A stretch of 64,000 nt of DNA from assembly GCF_005144415.1 (NCBI RefSeq), contig NZ_SWJE01000017.1, forward strand, positions 62,001-126,000. Reading direction: 5' to 3'. The notes beneath the pieces are model-generated. The model was not told the origin of the DNA. It ran no database searches and worked only from the letters and a program-made list of their open reading frames with translations. This document shows, piece by piece, positions 7,939 to 16,608 of this stretch. Numbering within the stretch: the stretch's first letter is position 1; each line of letters opens with the position of its first letter. Both the position numbers and the translations under genes were made by a program. Source of the DNA: Trinickia terrae. Lineage in GTDB: Bacteria; Pseudomonadota; Gammaproteobacteria; Burkholderiales; Burkholderiaceae.

Positions 7939-8880
7939 ATGAAAGACACGATGAACGAGCCGACGCGCCCGGCCGAAAGCGGCGAGCCGCCGGACGACGC
8001 GCCGCGCCGCCTGACAATCGAGGTCGTCGACAAAGCGCCCGCGCCGCACGTGCTCTACGCGCGCGTCCTCGCCGGGCTCGTCAAGCGCCGGCGCGCGGCG
8101 CAGTTGCCCGCCTCGCGCTTCGTGCTGCCCGCCGCCACGCTCGAGCCCGCCGCCGTCGAGCGCTATGCGCGCGTCTGCGGCTTCGCGCCCGGGCACGGCG
8201 TGCCGCTCACCTATCCCCATCTGCTCGCGTTCCCGCTGCACCTGATGCTGCTCACCGAACCGGGCTTTCCATGGCCCGCGCTCGGCATCGTGCATCTCGC
8301 GAACCGCGTGCGCCTGTGGCGGCCGCTCGCTCCCGGCGACACGCTCCGCATCGAAGCCGAATGCGGCCCGCTCCTCGCGCACGAGCGCGGCCAAGCGTTC
8401 ACGATCTCGGTGCGGATCTACCGGCGCGGCGAAACCGTCTGGGAGGGCGACAGCCGCTACCTGAAGCGCAACGCCGCCGCCCATGGCTTGCCGCTCGCGC
8501 CGCTGCCGCTATCGATAGACCGCGACGCCCTCGCCCGGCAGGCGCGCTGGCCCCTGCCCTCGCGCCTGGGGCGCGACTACGCGCAGGTCTCCGGCGACTT
8601 CAATCCGATTCATCTGACGATGCTCACGGCGAAGGTCTTCGGTTTTTCGCGCGCGATCGCTCACGGCATGTGGACGCTCGCGCACGCCGCCGCCGCGCTG
8701 CAGCCGCGAGCGCCGCTGGCTGCGGCCGAGCTCGACGGCGAGTTCAAGCTGCCGCTCTTCCTGCCGGGCGAGGCGTCGCTGTGGAGCGCGTCGCGCGCTG
8801 CCTGCGAGCGCGAATTCGAAGTCCGCGACGCCGCCGGCGACAAGCCGCATCTGCGCGGGCGCTTCAACTGGGACGTGTAA
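7939..8880 (+). CDS. MaoC-like (R)-specific enoyl-CoA hydratase family protein
   Basis: A 313-residue double hot-dog protein. The C-terminal half carries the hydratase-2 motif SGDFNPIHLTMLTAKVFGF followed by IAHGM (about residues 215-240), including the catalytic Asp and His. The N-terminal half (about 40-175) is a second hot-dog unit without the motif. Such proteins hydrate trans-2-enoyl-CoA to (R)-3-hydroxyacyl-CoA, feeding polyhydroxyalkanoate or lipid pathways. An in-frame ATG at 7837 overlaps the fadE stop (ATGA) and could also start translation; I prefer 7939 because similarity begins after it. Between fadE and fadD in one transcription unit. Confidence 0.82.
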   Translation: MKDTMNEPTRPAESGEPPDDAPRRLTIEVVDKAPAPHVLYARVLAGLVKRRRAAQLPASRFVLPAATLEPAAVERYARVCGFAPGHGVPLTYPHLLAFPLHLMLLTEPGFPWPALGIVHLANRVRLWRPLAPGDTLRIEAECGPLLAHERGQAFTISVRIYRRGETVWEGDSRYLKRNAAAHGLPLAPLPLSIDRDALARQARWPLPSRLGRDYAQVSGDFNPIHLTMLTAKVFGFSRAIAHGMWTLAHAAAALQPRAPLAAAELDGEFKLPLFLPGEASLWSASRAACEREFEVRDAAGDKPHLRGRFNWDV

Positions 8881-8954
8881 ACCGCCCCAAAAAATGGAAG
8901 CAATGAACGCTGCCAATCGTTATTCAAACCAAGAAGCCAATAGAGAGACCAGAG

Positions 8955-10733
8955 ATGACCGAACCTACCGCCACGCACCCCACGCACAGCTCCACGGCCG
9001 ATCCGGCCGCGCCGCCGGACACCGACGGCATCTGGTACGCCTCCTACCCGCCCGAGGTGCCGCGCGACATCGACGTGAACCGCTATGAGTCGATTGCGCA
9101 GTTCTTCGACGAATGCACGGCGCAGTACCGCGAGCGCGTCGCGTTCGTGAGCGTGGGCGTCGACCTCACATACGGCGCGCTGGCGAACAAGGCGACGGCG
9201 TTCGCGGCCTATCTGCAAAGCGTCGGCGTCACGAAAGGCGAGCGCGTCGCGATCATGCTGCCGAACACGTTCCAATACCCTGTCGCGCTGTTCGGCGCGC
9301 TGAAGGCGGGTGCGATCGTCGTCAACGTGAATCCGCTCTACACGGCACGCGAGCTTGCGCATCAGTTGAAGGACAGCGGCGCTCAGACCATCGTCGTGTT
9401 CGAGAACTTCGCGAGGACGCTCGAAGAAGCGCTGCCCGGCACCGAAATCAAGCGCGTGGTCGTCACCGCGCTCGGCGACTTGCTCGCCGACGGCCTGAAC
9501 CTGAAGGGGCATTTTCTCAACTTCATGCTCAAGCACGTGAAGAAGCTCGTGCCCGCCTACCATCTGCCGCACGCGGTGCGTCTGAAGGAAGCGCTCGCGC
9601 TCGGCGCGAGCCGCCCGTTCGCGCCCTTGGCCCTAGCCCACGACGATCTCGCGTTCCTGCAATACACGGGCGGCACGACCGGCGTCGCCAAAGGCGCGAT
9701 GCTGACGCACCGCAACGTGCTCGCGAACCTGCTGCAAGCGAAGGCGTGGGCCGAGGAGGCGCTGCGCGACGACATCGAAACCGTACTCACGCCGCTGCCG
9801 CTCTATCACATCTATTCGCTCACGCTGAACGGCCTGATCTTTCTCGGCCTGGGCGGGCGCAACATCCTGATCGCGAATCCGCGCGACACGAAGCGCGTGA
9901 TGAAGATGCTGCGTCACGAGACCTTCACCGGCATCACCGCGGTCAACACGCTCTACAACGCGTTCCTCGAGAACGAGGAATTCCGCAAGCGCGACTTCTC
10001 GAAGCTCAAGCTCGCGATGGCGGGCGGCATGGCGATGCAGCGCGCGGTGGCCGAGCGCTTCAAGGCGGTGACGGGCAAGCCGATCATCGAAGGCTACGGG
10101 CTCACCGAATGCTCACCGATCGTTACGATGACGCCCCTTGACGCGAAGGCCCAGCGAGAATACGACGGCTCGGTCGGACTGCCCGCGCCGTCCACGCTGG
10201 TGCGCTTCAGGAAGGACGACGGCGGCTGGGCCGGCATCGGCGAGCCGGGCGAGCTTTGCGTGAAGGGTCCGCAGGTGATGAAGGGCTACTGGAACCGTCC
10301 CGACGAAACGGCCAAGGTGCTAGACGCCGACGGCTGGCTCGCGACCGGCGACATCGGCGTGATGGACGAGCACGGCTACGTGCGCCTGATCGACCGCAAG
10401 AAGGACATGATCCTCGTCTCGGGCTTCAACGTGTACCCGAACGAGATCGAGGACGTGCTGGCGATGCACCCCGCCGTGCGCGAAGTCGCCGCGATCGGCG
10501 TGCCGGACCCCGTGCAGGGCGAGCGCATCAAGGTGTTCATCGCCGCGCGCGAACCGCTCACGGCGGACGAGGTCATCCAGCACTGCCGCAAGTACCTGAC
10601 GGGCTACAAGGTGCCGAAGCTCGTCGAATTCCGCGATTCGCTGCCGCAGACCAACGTCGGCAAGATTCTTCGCCGTGCGCTGCGCGACGAGGAGGCCGCC
10701 GCGCAAGGACAAGGCCAGGAACGCGGCATGTGA
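8955..10733 (+). CDS. fadD: Long-chain fatty acid--CoA ligase
   Basis: A 592-residue AMP-forming acyl-CoA synthetase. Key motifs: P-loop YTGGTTGVAKGAMLTHRN (about 233-250), the adenine-binding YGLTECSP (about 380-387), and the hinge/core RLIDRKKDMILVSGFNVYP (about 478-496). TNVGKILRRALRD near the C-terminus carries the catalytic Lys. It activates fatty acids with ATP and CoA at the membrane for beta-oxidation or lipid synthesis. Downstream of fadE and MaoC with a 74-bp gap, and 70 bp upstream of a DUF1571 secreted protein. Confidence 0.92.
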   Translation: MTEPTATHPTHSSTADPAAPPDTDGIWYASYPPEVPRDIDVNRYESIAQFFDECTAQYRERVAFVSVGVDLTYGALANKATAFAAYLQSVGVTKGERVAIMLPNTFQYPVALFGALKAGAIVVNVNPLYTARELAHQLKDSGAQTIVVFENFARTLEEALPGTEIKRVVVTALGDLLADGLNLKGHFLNFMLKHVKKLVPAYHLPHAVRLKEALALGASRPFAPLALAHDDLAFLQYTGGTTGVAKGAMLTHRNVLANLLQAKAWAEEALRDDIETVLTPLPLYHIYSLTLNGLIFLGLGGRNILIANPRDTKRVMKMLRHETFTGITAVNTLYNAFLENEEFRKRDFSKLKLAMAGGMAMQRAVAERFKAVTGKPIIEGYGLTECSPIVTMTPLDAKAQREYDGSVGLPAPSTLVRFRKDDGGWAGIGEPGELCVKGPQVMKGYWNRPDETAKVLDADGWLATGDIGVMDEHGYVRLIDRKKDMILVSGFNVYPNEIEDVLAMHPAVREVAAIGVPDPVQGERIKVFIAAREPLTADEVIQHCRKYLTGYKVPKLVEFRDSLPQTNVGKILRRALRDEEAAAQGQGQERGM

Positions 10734-10803
10734 GCAAAGGAATGTAAGCAAGACAGGGGCGCTGCGCCTCGCCGTACGCGCGCCGATGCTAAGGGAGAGC
10801 GTC

Positions 10804-11769
10804 ATGCAGGGATTCCTATCCGGTGCAGTATCGCGCGCGACGTGCGCGCACCGTGTAGTGGGCGCCTGCGCCGCGGCTGCCGCGCTGCTGATCGCGAGTG
10901 GGCCCGCGGCGCTCGCTCAAAGCAGCGCGGCAAGCTCGCTCCTCGTCTCGGACCCGGCCACGGCCGCCCCCGCCGTCAAGCCGTCCACGGCGCCGGCCAC
11001 CCAGGCGGGCAAGCTGCCGCTCGCCGCGCAGGTGCAATGGCTGCGCCGCGCGGCCGAAAGCGGCATGCTCGAGAAGCTCGACGACGATGCGCTCACCGCC
11101 CTCTTCGGCTCGCTCGATCCGCGCACGCTCGCGCGCTACATCGCCGAAGGCCCGAACGGCTATCCGTCATACGAGTTCACGATGCTGCGCCAGGAACGCA
11201 TCCGCGGCGTCTGGCCCGACAAGCCCGATCACATGCTCGTGCGCCTCACGCGCGAGCCGCTGCGCATCTACGCGAAGTGGCTGCCGGACGGCGCGCACGC
11301 GGGCCAGGAGCTCATCTACGACTCGACCTTGCGTCCAGACGAAATATACGGGCACCTGGGCGGCCTCCTCGCCGTGATGCCGTTGTGGACCTCGCTCTCC
11401 GGCGTGCTGGCGCATTCGCAATCGAACCACACCGTGCGCGAGCTCGGCACCGAGTTCCTCACGCAGCAGTTCGTCGCCGACAGCAAGAAGTTCGAGGCGG
11501 CGGGCGTCGAGCGCTCGGAGAAGATCGAGGTGAAGACGATCGCGGGCGTGCGCGTCGTCGCGTTCACGTTCGAAGCGCCGGCGGGCCGCCCCGAGTTCTA
11601 TGCGAAGAAGGAAACGCTCGGGCTCGATCTGCGGCATCCGTACTTCCGCTCGGTCGAGTCCTACGACAACGACGGGCGGATTTTCGAGCGCATCGTGTTC
11701 GACAGCATCACGCCGAAAGCGCTGCCCGACGAGACGTTCAATCCCAAGAATCCCGCTTACAAGTTTTGA
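10804..11769 (+). CDS. DUF1571 family exported protein
   Basis: A 321-residue protein with a signal peptide (hydrophobic about 17-37, cleavage near AALAQS). The mature part matches DUF1571: YEFTMLRQERIRGVWPD, HMLVRLTREPLRIYAKWLPD and HLGGLLAVMPLWTSLSG. These proteins are thought to be envelope-located, with a lipoprotein-carrier-like fold suggested for relatives; function is not established. Start at 10804 chosen for the AAGGGAGAG immediately upstream. Last gene of the fatty-acid cluster; linkage to lipid handling is inference from position. Confidence 0.75.
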   Translation: MQGFLSGAVSRATCAHRVVGACAAAAALLIASGPAALAQSSAASSLLVSDPATAAPAVKPSTAPATQAGKLPLAAQVQWLRRAAESGMLEKLDDDALTALFGSLDPRTLARYIAEGPNGYPSYEFTMLRQERIRGVWPDKPDHMLVRLTREPLRIYAKWLPDGAHAGQELIYDSTLRPDEIYGHLGGLLAVMPLWTSLSGVLAHSQSNHTVRELGTEFLTQQFVADSKKFEAAGVERSEKIEVKTIAGVRVVAFTFEAPAGRPEFYAKKETLGLDLRHPYFRSVESYDNDGRIFERIVFDSITPKALPDETFNPKNPAYKF

Positions 11770-11779
11770 GCGCTGAGCC

Positions 11780-12187
11780 CTAGGCGGCTTGATGCGGCTG
11801 CGGCTCGTGGTCGATCACGACGGCGACCACAGCCGGCGCATGAGCCGTGCGCAAGGTCGACGCGTGGCGCACGCGGCAGTTCGCGCTCACTGCCAGTTGC
11901 CGGAGCACGAAGGCGTCCGACGCGCGCAGCACGCCGGCCAACACGGCGTTCGTGCAGGCGAGATACGGCGCGAGCGTGGCGTTCCAGAGCATGCCGATGT
12001 CGTCGCCGACCTCGACGAGCGGCACTGCGCGCCGCGCCGCCGCGTCGGCAAACGCGCGGCTCGCGGCCAGCGACGCGTCGGCGAGGACCAGCGTCCCCGG
12101 CCGCTCGAGCGCAACGGCAAGGCGCTGCGGCAAGTAGCCGGCCGCCGCCACCCATGCGCTGGTCATCACGAACGTGCGCCGATCCAT
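11780..12187 (-). CDS. Small exported hypothetical protein with twin-arginine-like signal
   Basis: From ATG 12187 the protein has 135 residues and begins MDRRTFVMTSAWVAAAGYL, which fits a Tat-type signal (RR followed by F and a hydrophobic stretch). The body is Ala-rich with strand/helix alternation resembling the small DUF found beside c-type oxidases, but I do not recognise it. Convergent with the DUF1571 gene, 10 bp apart. A longer frame open to 12262 exists but would bury the signal. Confidence 0.55.
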   Translation of the reverse strand: MDRRTFVMTSAWVAAAGYLPQRLAVALERPGTLVLADASLAASRAFADAAARRAVPLVEVGDDIGMLWNATLAPYLACTNAVLAGVLRASDAFVLRQLAVSANCRVRHASTLRTAHAPAVVAVVIDHEPQPHQAA

Positions 12188-12277
12188 GACTTTCCTTGGC
12201 GACGACTCGAGCGGCATGACACACGCCGCCCACGCCATCTGTTCAATCAGCATAGGCTGCAAAACAGCCGCCGCGAA

Positions 12278-12868
12278 TCAGGATTTCGCGAGCCATGCGA
12301 CGTGGTCGCGCACGTCGGCCGGCCACGTGGCGATGAGCTCGCCGAAGCGGGCGAGCTCGTTGGCAAACAGCGCGCGGGCGGCCTCCTCGAAGCCCGGAAA
12401 ATCGCCCGCCATCGCCGACATGAAGTGATAGGCGCGCTCCTGCGCCTGACGCTGCCGGTCCCGCTCGCCGTGCGTGCGCCGCGCTTCGTCGACGAGCTCG
12501 CGCAACACCACTGATGCCCCGCCCGGCTGCGCGGCAAGCCATTCCCAGTGCCTCGGCAAAAGCGTCACCTCACGGGCGACGACGCCGAGCTTGGGGCGTC
12601 CCCGGCCGCGCGGCTCCGCGGGCTCTTCGGCCGCTTCAGGCGAGCCGTCCGCGTTCGCCGGCCCGGCGGCAAAGCGCGCGTTCAACTCGGCCTGCGTGCC
12701 GCGCGTGTCGATGTCGATCGAGCGGCCCGTGGTGTCGTCGAAGATCAGGACTGGGCCGGCGGCGCCATCGTCGAGCGCGCGCCTGACCGCGAGCGCGACT
12801 GTCAAAAGCGAGCCGCCGGCCATGCGCCGATGGCCGTCGAAGCTGGTGTAGCTGGGGTTGTTGTTCAC
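12278..12868 (-). CDS. DUF2239 family protein
   Basis: A 196-residue soluble protein with a GTG start at 12868 preceded by AAAGGAAC. It matches DUF2239: an N-terminal YTSFDGHRRMAGGSLLTVALAVR region, a central RGRGRPKLGVVAREVTLLPRHWEWL segment (about 96-122) and LVDEARRTHGERDRQRQAQERAYHFMSAMAGD (about 138-170), each described in parts. Small proteins of this family occur in Proteobacteria and are uncharacterised. The RGRPKLGVV segment resembles basic DNA-contact loops, so a nucleic-acid role is possible (inference). The promoter carries two operator-like palindromes. Confidence 0.75.
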   Translation of the reverse strand: MNNNPSYTSFDGHRRMAGGSLLTVALAVRRALDDGAAGPVLIFDDTTGRSIDIDTRGTQAELNARFAAGPANADGSPEAAEEPAEPRGRGRPKLGVVAREVTLLPRHWEWLAAQPGGASVVLRELVDEARRTHGERDRQRQAQERAYHFMSAMAGDFPGFEEAARALFANELARFGELIATWPADVRDHVAWLAKS

Positions 12869-12896
12869 GACGTGTTCCTTTCGATGCGTCGCCAGA

Positions 12897-12937
12897 ATAA
12901 TACCCGGGTATAAATTGCATTGCAATAACACCCGGGT
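12897..12937 (-). promoter_or_regulatory. DUF2239 promoter with two ACCCGGGT palindromes
   Basis: On the minus strand a -35 TTGCAA (12920-12925) and -10 TATTAT (12897-12902) are 17 bp apart. TACCCGGGTA (12901-12910) lies in the spacer touching the -10. A second ACCCGGGT (12930-12937) lies just upstream of the -35. Centres are 28 bp apart. This layout suits cooperative repression by a dimeric regulator that I cannot identify. Confidence 0.6.
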
Positions 12938-12978
12938 AAAATTTAACAGCCCCGCTTCGAACGACCCTCGCCACGCCT

Positions 12979-14562
12979 TCACGTATAACCCCGCCACCCA
13001 CGCCAGGCCCGCGGCCAGATCCCCTGCTTGCCCGGCGACAAAATCCCCTCGGGATCGACCGCATCCTTGATCGTTTCCGACAGACGCAACAACGCCCCCT
13101 CGTTGAACCCGTACTGCGCCGCCGCGAAATCCATGTAGGCGAGATGCGTCCGGTATTCGCCGTAGCCCGCCGCGTGCGCGTCGCTCATCAGCACGCGCAG
13201 CAGGTCGCCGGCGGCGCCGGTCTGGCGCGCGTCGCCGCGATTGAAAATCACCGCGGCGATGTGATGCAGATGCCGCTCGCCCGCGGTGAACCCGCCGTAG
13301 TAGTCGAAGCCGTACTCGGCCATGCGCGTCTTCGCGAGCGTGTATTGGCGCATCGCGTCGCGCCCCGTGAACGGACAAATCGGCGAGAAATCGACATGCG
13401 CGCCGTCCCCGCCGCGCCAGTCGAGCATCCGGAACGCGCCCATCGACGGAATCCCCGCAAAATTGCGGTCCGCGCCGCCCACGGGCTCCGCATCGCCCGC
13501 ATATTTCGCCGCCGTCAAACGCGCGCCGCGAATCCGCGCGAACGCCCGCTCGACGATCGCGTGGCGCGCATCGAGCAACTCCGGCGCGCCATACAGCGCG
13601 TAATGCAGGTTCCAGCGGCCGACGCCGAGCTTCGCGAGCATCGCGTCCACCGCGCTCTCCGGCATCGCGCCCGGCCCGTCATACCATTGCGCGCGCGACG
13701 ACACCCCGGCCGCGCGCCGGATCCCGCCTTCGACCACGGCGTGATGGCGGATCGTCTCGTCGAGGCGCAGCGGCCGCAGCGTCTCGACGATGGCTTCGAG
13801 ATCGCTCTCTTCGCGGCACTGGATCTCGCCGAGCAAATAGGCGCTCGGCTGCGGCATCAGCCAGATCCCGAGCTTCGTGACGATGCCGAAGTTCGACTGC
13901 ATGAACATCGCGTCGTACGACGGTCCGAAGCCGGGCCGGTAGAGCTGCCACGAGGTGCCGGCCGCGAGGCCGCCCATGCCGGTGCGCAGCACGTCGCCGT
14001 TGGCGAGCACGACTTCCATTCCGCACTGCGTCGCCGCGTGGTCGCCGTACGGCGTGTAGCCGAAGCCGCGTTCGAGCGTATTGCCGACGATGCTCCCCCA
14101 GCCCGCCGCGGGCGGATCGACCCACAGGCGCAGGCCGCGCTCGCGCAGATAGGCATGCAGGTCGAAATAGGTGACCCCGGGCTCGACGAGCGCATAGGCG
14201 AGCGTCTCGTTGACTTCGAGGATGCGCGTCATCCGCTTGAGGTCGAGCACCACCGACCCCGCAAGACGCGGCGCCGCGCCGCCGTACGCGAAATTGCGGC
14301 CCGTGGACACGGTCCACAGCGGCAGCCGGTAGGCATTCGCGATGCGCAGGATCGCGCGGATCTCGTCGACGGACGCAGGCAGCACGGCCGCCGACGCGAC
14401 GAACGCCCGGGGGTTTTCGGGGCTCGGCAGGAACGGGTCGGCGTAGGCCGCGAGATCGCCGCCGCCGGCGACGACGTTCGGCCTGCCGACGGCCCCCGCC
14501 AGCTCGTCGAGCGCCCGGTCGAACGTCGCTTCGGAGAGATTCGGCGGCAGCGCGCGTGTCAA
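12979..14562 (-). CDS. VAO-family FAD-linked oxidase (4-cresol dehydrogenase/vanillyl-alcohol oxidase-like)
   Basis: A 527-residue flavoprotein. The FAD-binding_4 (PCMH) domain covers about residues 45-270, with VSTGRNFAYGGAAPRLAGSV (pyrophosphate loop) and ERGFGYTPYGDHAATQCGMEVVL, typical of the VAO/4-cresol dehydrogenase group. The C-terminal cap runs to the end, including CPFTGRDAMRQY. The family oxidises para-substituted phenols such as vanillyl alcohol, eugenol or 4-cresol, often with covalent FAD. I cannot assign the covalent residue or substrate. No cytochrome partner is adjacent, which favours an oxidase over a cytochrome-linked dehydrogenase (inference). Confidence 0.8.
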   Translation of the reverse strand: MTRALPPNLSEATFDRALDELAGAVGRPNVVAGGGDLAAYADPFLPSPENPRAFVASAAVLPASVDEIRAILRIANAYRLPLWTVSTGRNFAYGGAAPRLAGSVVLDLKRMTRILEVNETLAYALVEPGVTYFDLHAYLRERGLRLWVDPPAAGWGSIVGNTLERGFGYTPYGDHAATQCGMEVVLANGDVLRTGMGGLAAGTSWQLYRPGFGPSYDAMFMQSNFGIVTKLGIWLMPQPSAYLLGEIQCREESDLEAIVETLRPLRLDETIRHHAVVEGGIRRAAGVSSRAQWYDGPGAMPESAVDAMLAKLGVGRWNLHYALYGAPELLDARHAIVERAFARIRGARLTAAKYAGDAEPVGGADRNFAGIPSMGAFRMLDWRGGDGAHVDFSPICPFTGRDAMRQYTLAKTRMAEYGFDYYGGFTAGERHLHHIAAVIFNRGDARQTGAAGDLLRVLMSDAHAAGYGEYRTHLAYMDFAAAQYGFNEGALLRLSETIKDAVDPEGILSPGKQGIWPRAWRGWRGYT

Positions 14563-14613
14563 TTTGCGTTTCCTTCGTTGTTATCGATCGCCGATCGCCG
14601 CCGCGCTTGCCGG

Positions 14614-15123
14614 TCAGTGCCGATGGAATCCGCCGCCACCGCCCATGCCGCCCCAGCCATGCGGGCTGCCCCAGGCGTGCGGCCCGCCCCAGCCGCCGCG
14701 CACGAAGGCGGGGTTGCCGCGAAACATGACGTGGCCGTTGTCGTGATCGAAGTGGTGGAAATGGAAATGATCGAAATGGTGAAAATGATGGAAGCGGTCG
14801 ACGAATACGAACGACGCGCCGACGCCGAACACCACGGGAGGCGCCCAATACCACGGACCGTACCCGTAGTAGTACGCGTAGTCGCGTTCGGGTATGGTCC
14901 AGCCGCCGTCCATGTTCTGCACGATTTGCCAAGTGCCGTCCGCCTGCAGGCACGCGAGCCCCGAGATCGGCTGCATGACGCCGTCGATTTCGGCTTGCCC
15001 CGTCACTTGACGACAGGTGCCGAGAGGCGGCGATGAAGTGCTTGCTTCGTCCTGCGCCGCAGCGGGAGCGGCGCACAGCATTCCGGCGACGAGCGCCGTT
15101 CCGAGTCCAACGATAGTACGCAT
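14614..15123 (-). CDS. Secreted His/Gly-rich protein downstream of the ECF operon
   Basis: A 169-residue protein with a signal peptide (cleavage near APAAA-QDE). Residues about 30-75 form a small folded segment with two Cys (GTCRQVTGQAEIDG, SGLACLQADGTWQIV). It is followed by an aromatic patch (YAYYYGYGPWYW), a short hydrophobic stretch, then a His/Phe cluster (FHHFHHFDHFHFHHFDH) and a Gly-rich, His-ended tail. The His cluster could bind metal in the envelope (inference). It is on the same strand, 133 bp downstream of the anti-sigma gene, so it may belong to that regulon. Confidence 0.65.
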   Translation of the reverse strand: MRTIVGLGTALVAGMLCAAPAAAQDEASTSSPPLGTCRQVTGQAEIDGVMQPISGLACLQADGTWQIVQNMDGGWTIPERDYAYYYGYGPWYWAPPVVFGVGASFVFVDRFHHFHHFDHFHFHHFDHDNGHVMFRGNPAFVRGGWGGPHAWGSPHGWGGMGGGGGFHRH

Positions 15124-15256
15124 GATGTCACCCTGCCTGGAGCGCCTGGCGCCGCGCGGCCGATGCCGACGGCCGCGCGCGAGGCCCTCCCTTGCCTGCC
15201 CTGCCTTCCTGGTCCCCCGTTCGTTGTTCCCTCGTCGACCGGTTCTTCGTTTTCCT

Positions 15257-16063
15257 CTATCGCCACACGTCGGGCCGTCCGCCGAGCGCGCTGCACACGT
15301 CGATCGCGATCGCGCGCAACCGCTCCTCCGACAGTTGCCCGGACAGCGCGTAGCCCATGTGGTCGCTGACCCAGTAGAAGGTGCGCCGGTTGCCGTCGCG
15401 GAAGAGCCGGAAAGCGGTCTCGTCCTTCGGGATAGCCGTGACGTAGAGCGTCAGGCGCGCCCCCGACCCGTCCTGGTACATGAACTGCGCGGCCGGCCCC
15501 GCCGCGTCGCCCGGCAGCAGCCGTCCGCCGACGAGCGCATAGCCGTATTCCTGCAGCGACGGCACCGAAAGCGGCCGGTTCAATCGCTTAGACAGCCAGG
15601 CGATCAAATGCTCCTCCTCGGCCGCGGCCACTTCCACGGGGTGCCGCTTTTCCGGCGCGTAGACCGCGTAGGCGATATCGGCGCGCTCGGCGAACGCCAT
15701 CTGCGAGGGCTGCCACGCGAGCCTAGGCGACAGGCTCCCCACGAGCACCGCCAAGCCCGCCCCGGCCGCGACCCAGCAGGCCGCGATTGCCACGCGCTGC
15801 CACCAGGGCTTGCGCACGCGCAGCACGAGATACGGCCGCGCCGCGCCGCCCGCCCCCGACGGCGTGTCGCACAGCGCGCGCAGCGCCGCCTGCTGCGCGC
15901 GGTAGGCCGCGACGAGGCTGGCGGCGCGCGCGTCCGCCGCCAGCCGGCCGAGCACCTCGAGCCGTTCGTGCTCGGGCAACTCACCGTCCACGAAGGCCGA
16001 AAAGGTGAGCAACTCCGCTTCCGCAAAGCCGGAGGTTTCAGCGGGATCGTAGTCGTCGTTCAT
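15257..16063 (-). CDS. Transmembrane anti-sigma factor
   Basis: A 268-residue protein. The acidic cytoplasmic N-terminus (about 15-65: LLTFSAFVDGELPEHERLEVLGRL) resembles the anti-sigma domain fold but lacks the HxxxCxxC zinc motif. One membrane helix covers about 89-111 (VAIAACWVAAGAGLAVLVGS) and a periplasmic domain follows (about 115-268). The start codon overlaps the sigma stop by 4 bp (ATGA), so translation is coupled. It should hold the ECF sigma at the membrane until an envelope signal releases it. Confidence 0.82.
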   Translation of the reverse strand: MNDDYDPAETSGFAEAELLTFSAFVDGELPEHERLEVLGRLAADARAASLVAAYRAQQAALRALCDTPSGAGGAARPYLVLRVRKPWWQRVAIAACWVAAGAGLAVLVGSLSPRLAWQPSQMAFAERADIAYAVYAPEKRHPVEVAAAEEEHLIAWLSKRLNRPLSVPSLQEYGYALVGGRLLPGDAAGPAAQFMYQDGSGARLTLYVTAIPKDETAFRLFRDGNRRTFYWVSDHMGYALSGQLSEERLRAIAIDVCSALGGRPDVWR

Positions 16064-16581
16064 CTCGTGTTTCTCACGACTTTCAAGGGCGCCGCATGAT
16101 GCGTGGGTCCGTCGGTCAGCAGCACGCGCAGATGCTCGCGGGCGCGCGAGAGGCGCGACATCACCGTGCCGATCGGCACGTTCAGCACTGTCGACGCCTC
16201 CTGGTAGCTGAGTTCCTCCACCCCCACCAGCAGCAGCACCTCGCGCTGCTCGACGGGCAGCAGGTACAGCGCGCGCTGCACGTCACGCAGGACGAGCGCA
16301 TCGACTTCACCGCGCGGCGCCTCGAGCGTGCGCCACGGCGCGTGCTCGTCGTCGACGGCGATCTCGCGGCGTCCGCGCAACTGGTCGATGTAGAGGTGCC
16401 GCAAGATCGTCAGCAGCCAGGCTCGCAAGTTGCTGTCGGGGCGAAACGCCCGGGCGCGCGCGAACGCACGCTCGGCCGTGTCCTGCACCAAGTCGTCGGC
16501 CCAGGCAGGATCGCCCGTCAGCGCGCGCGCATAGCGGCGCAGCTGCGGGAGCCACCCGATGACGTCCGCTTCGAAGCTCAC
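16060..16581 (-). CDS. ECF-subfamily RNA polymerase sigma factor
   Basis: A 173-residue sigma-70 family protein with only regions 2 and 4. Region 2 (about 10-75): YARALTGDPAWADDLVQDTAERAF and LRAWLLTILRHLYIDQLR. Region 4 (about 105-160): LPVEQREVLLLVGVEELSYQEAS and VPIGTVMSRLSRARE, the helix-turn-helix that reads the -35. GTG start at 16581 with no clear Shine-Dalgarno; it follows the lipoprotein gene by 27 nt. It forms an operon with the lipoprotein gene upstream and the anti-sigma gene overlapping downstream. Confidence 0.9.
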   Translation of the reverse strand: MSFEADVIGWLPQLRRYARALTGDPAWADDLVQDTAERAFARARAFRPDSNLRAWLLTILRHLYIDQLRGRREIAVDDEHAPWRTLEAPRGEVDALVLRDVQRALYLLPVEQREVLLLVGVEELSYQEASTVLNVPIGTVMSRLSRAREHLRVLLTDGPTHHAAPLKVVRNTR

Positions 16582-16608
16582 GCGGCGACGGCGCGAGACG
16601 CGCCGCCG

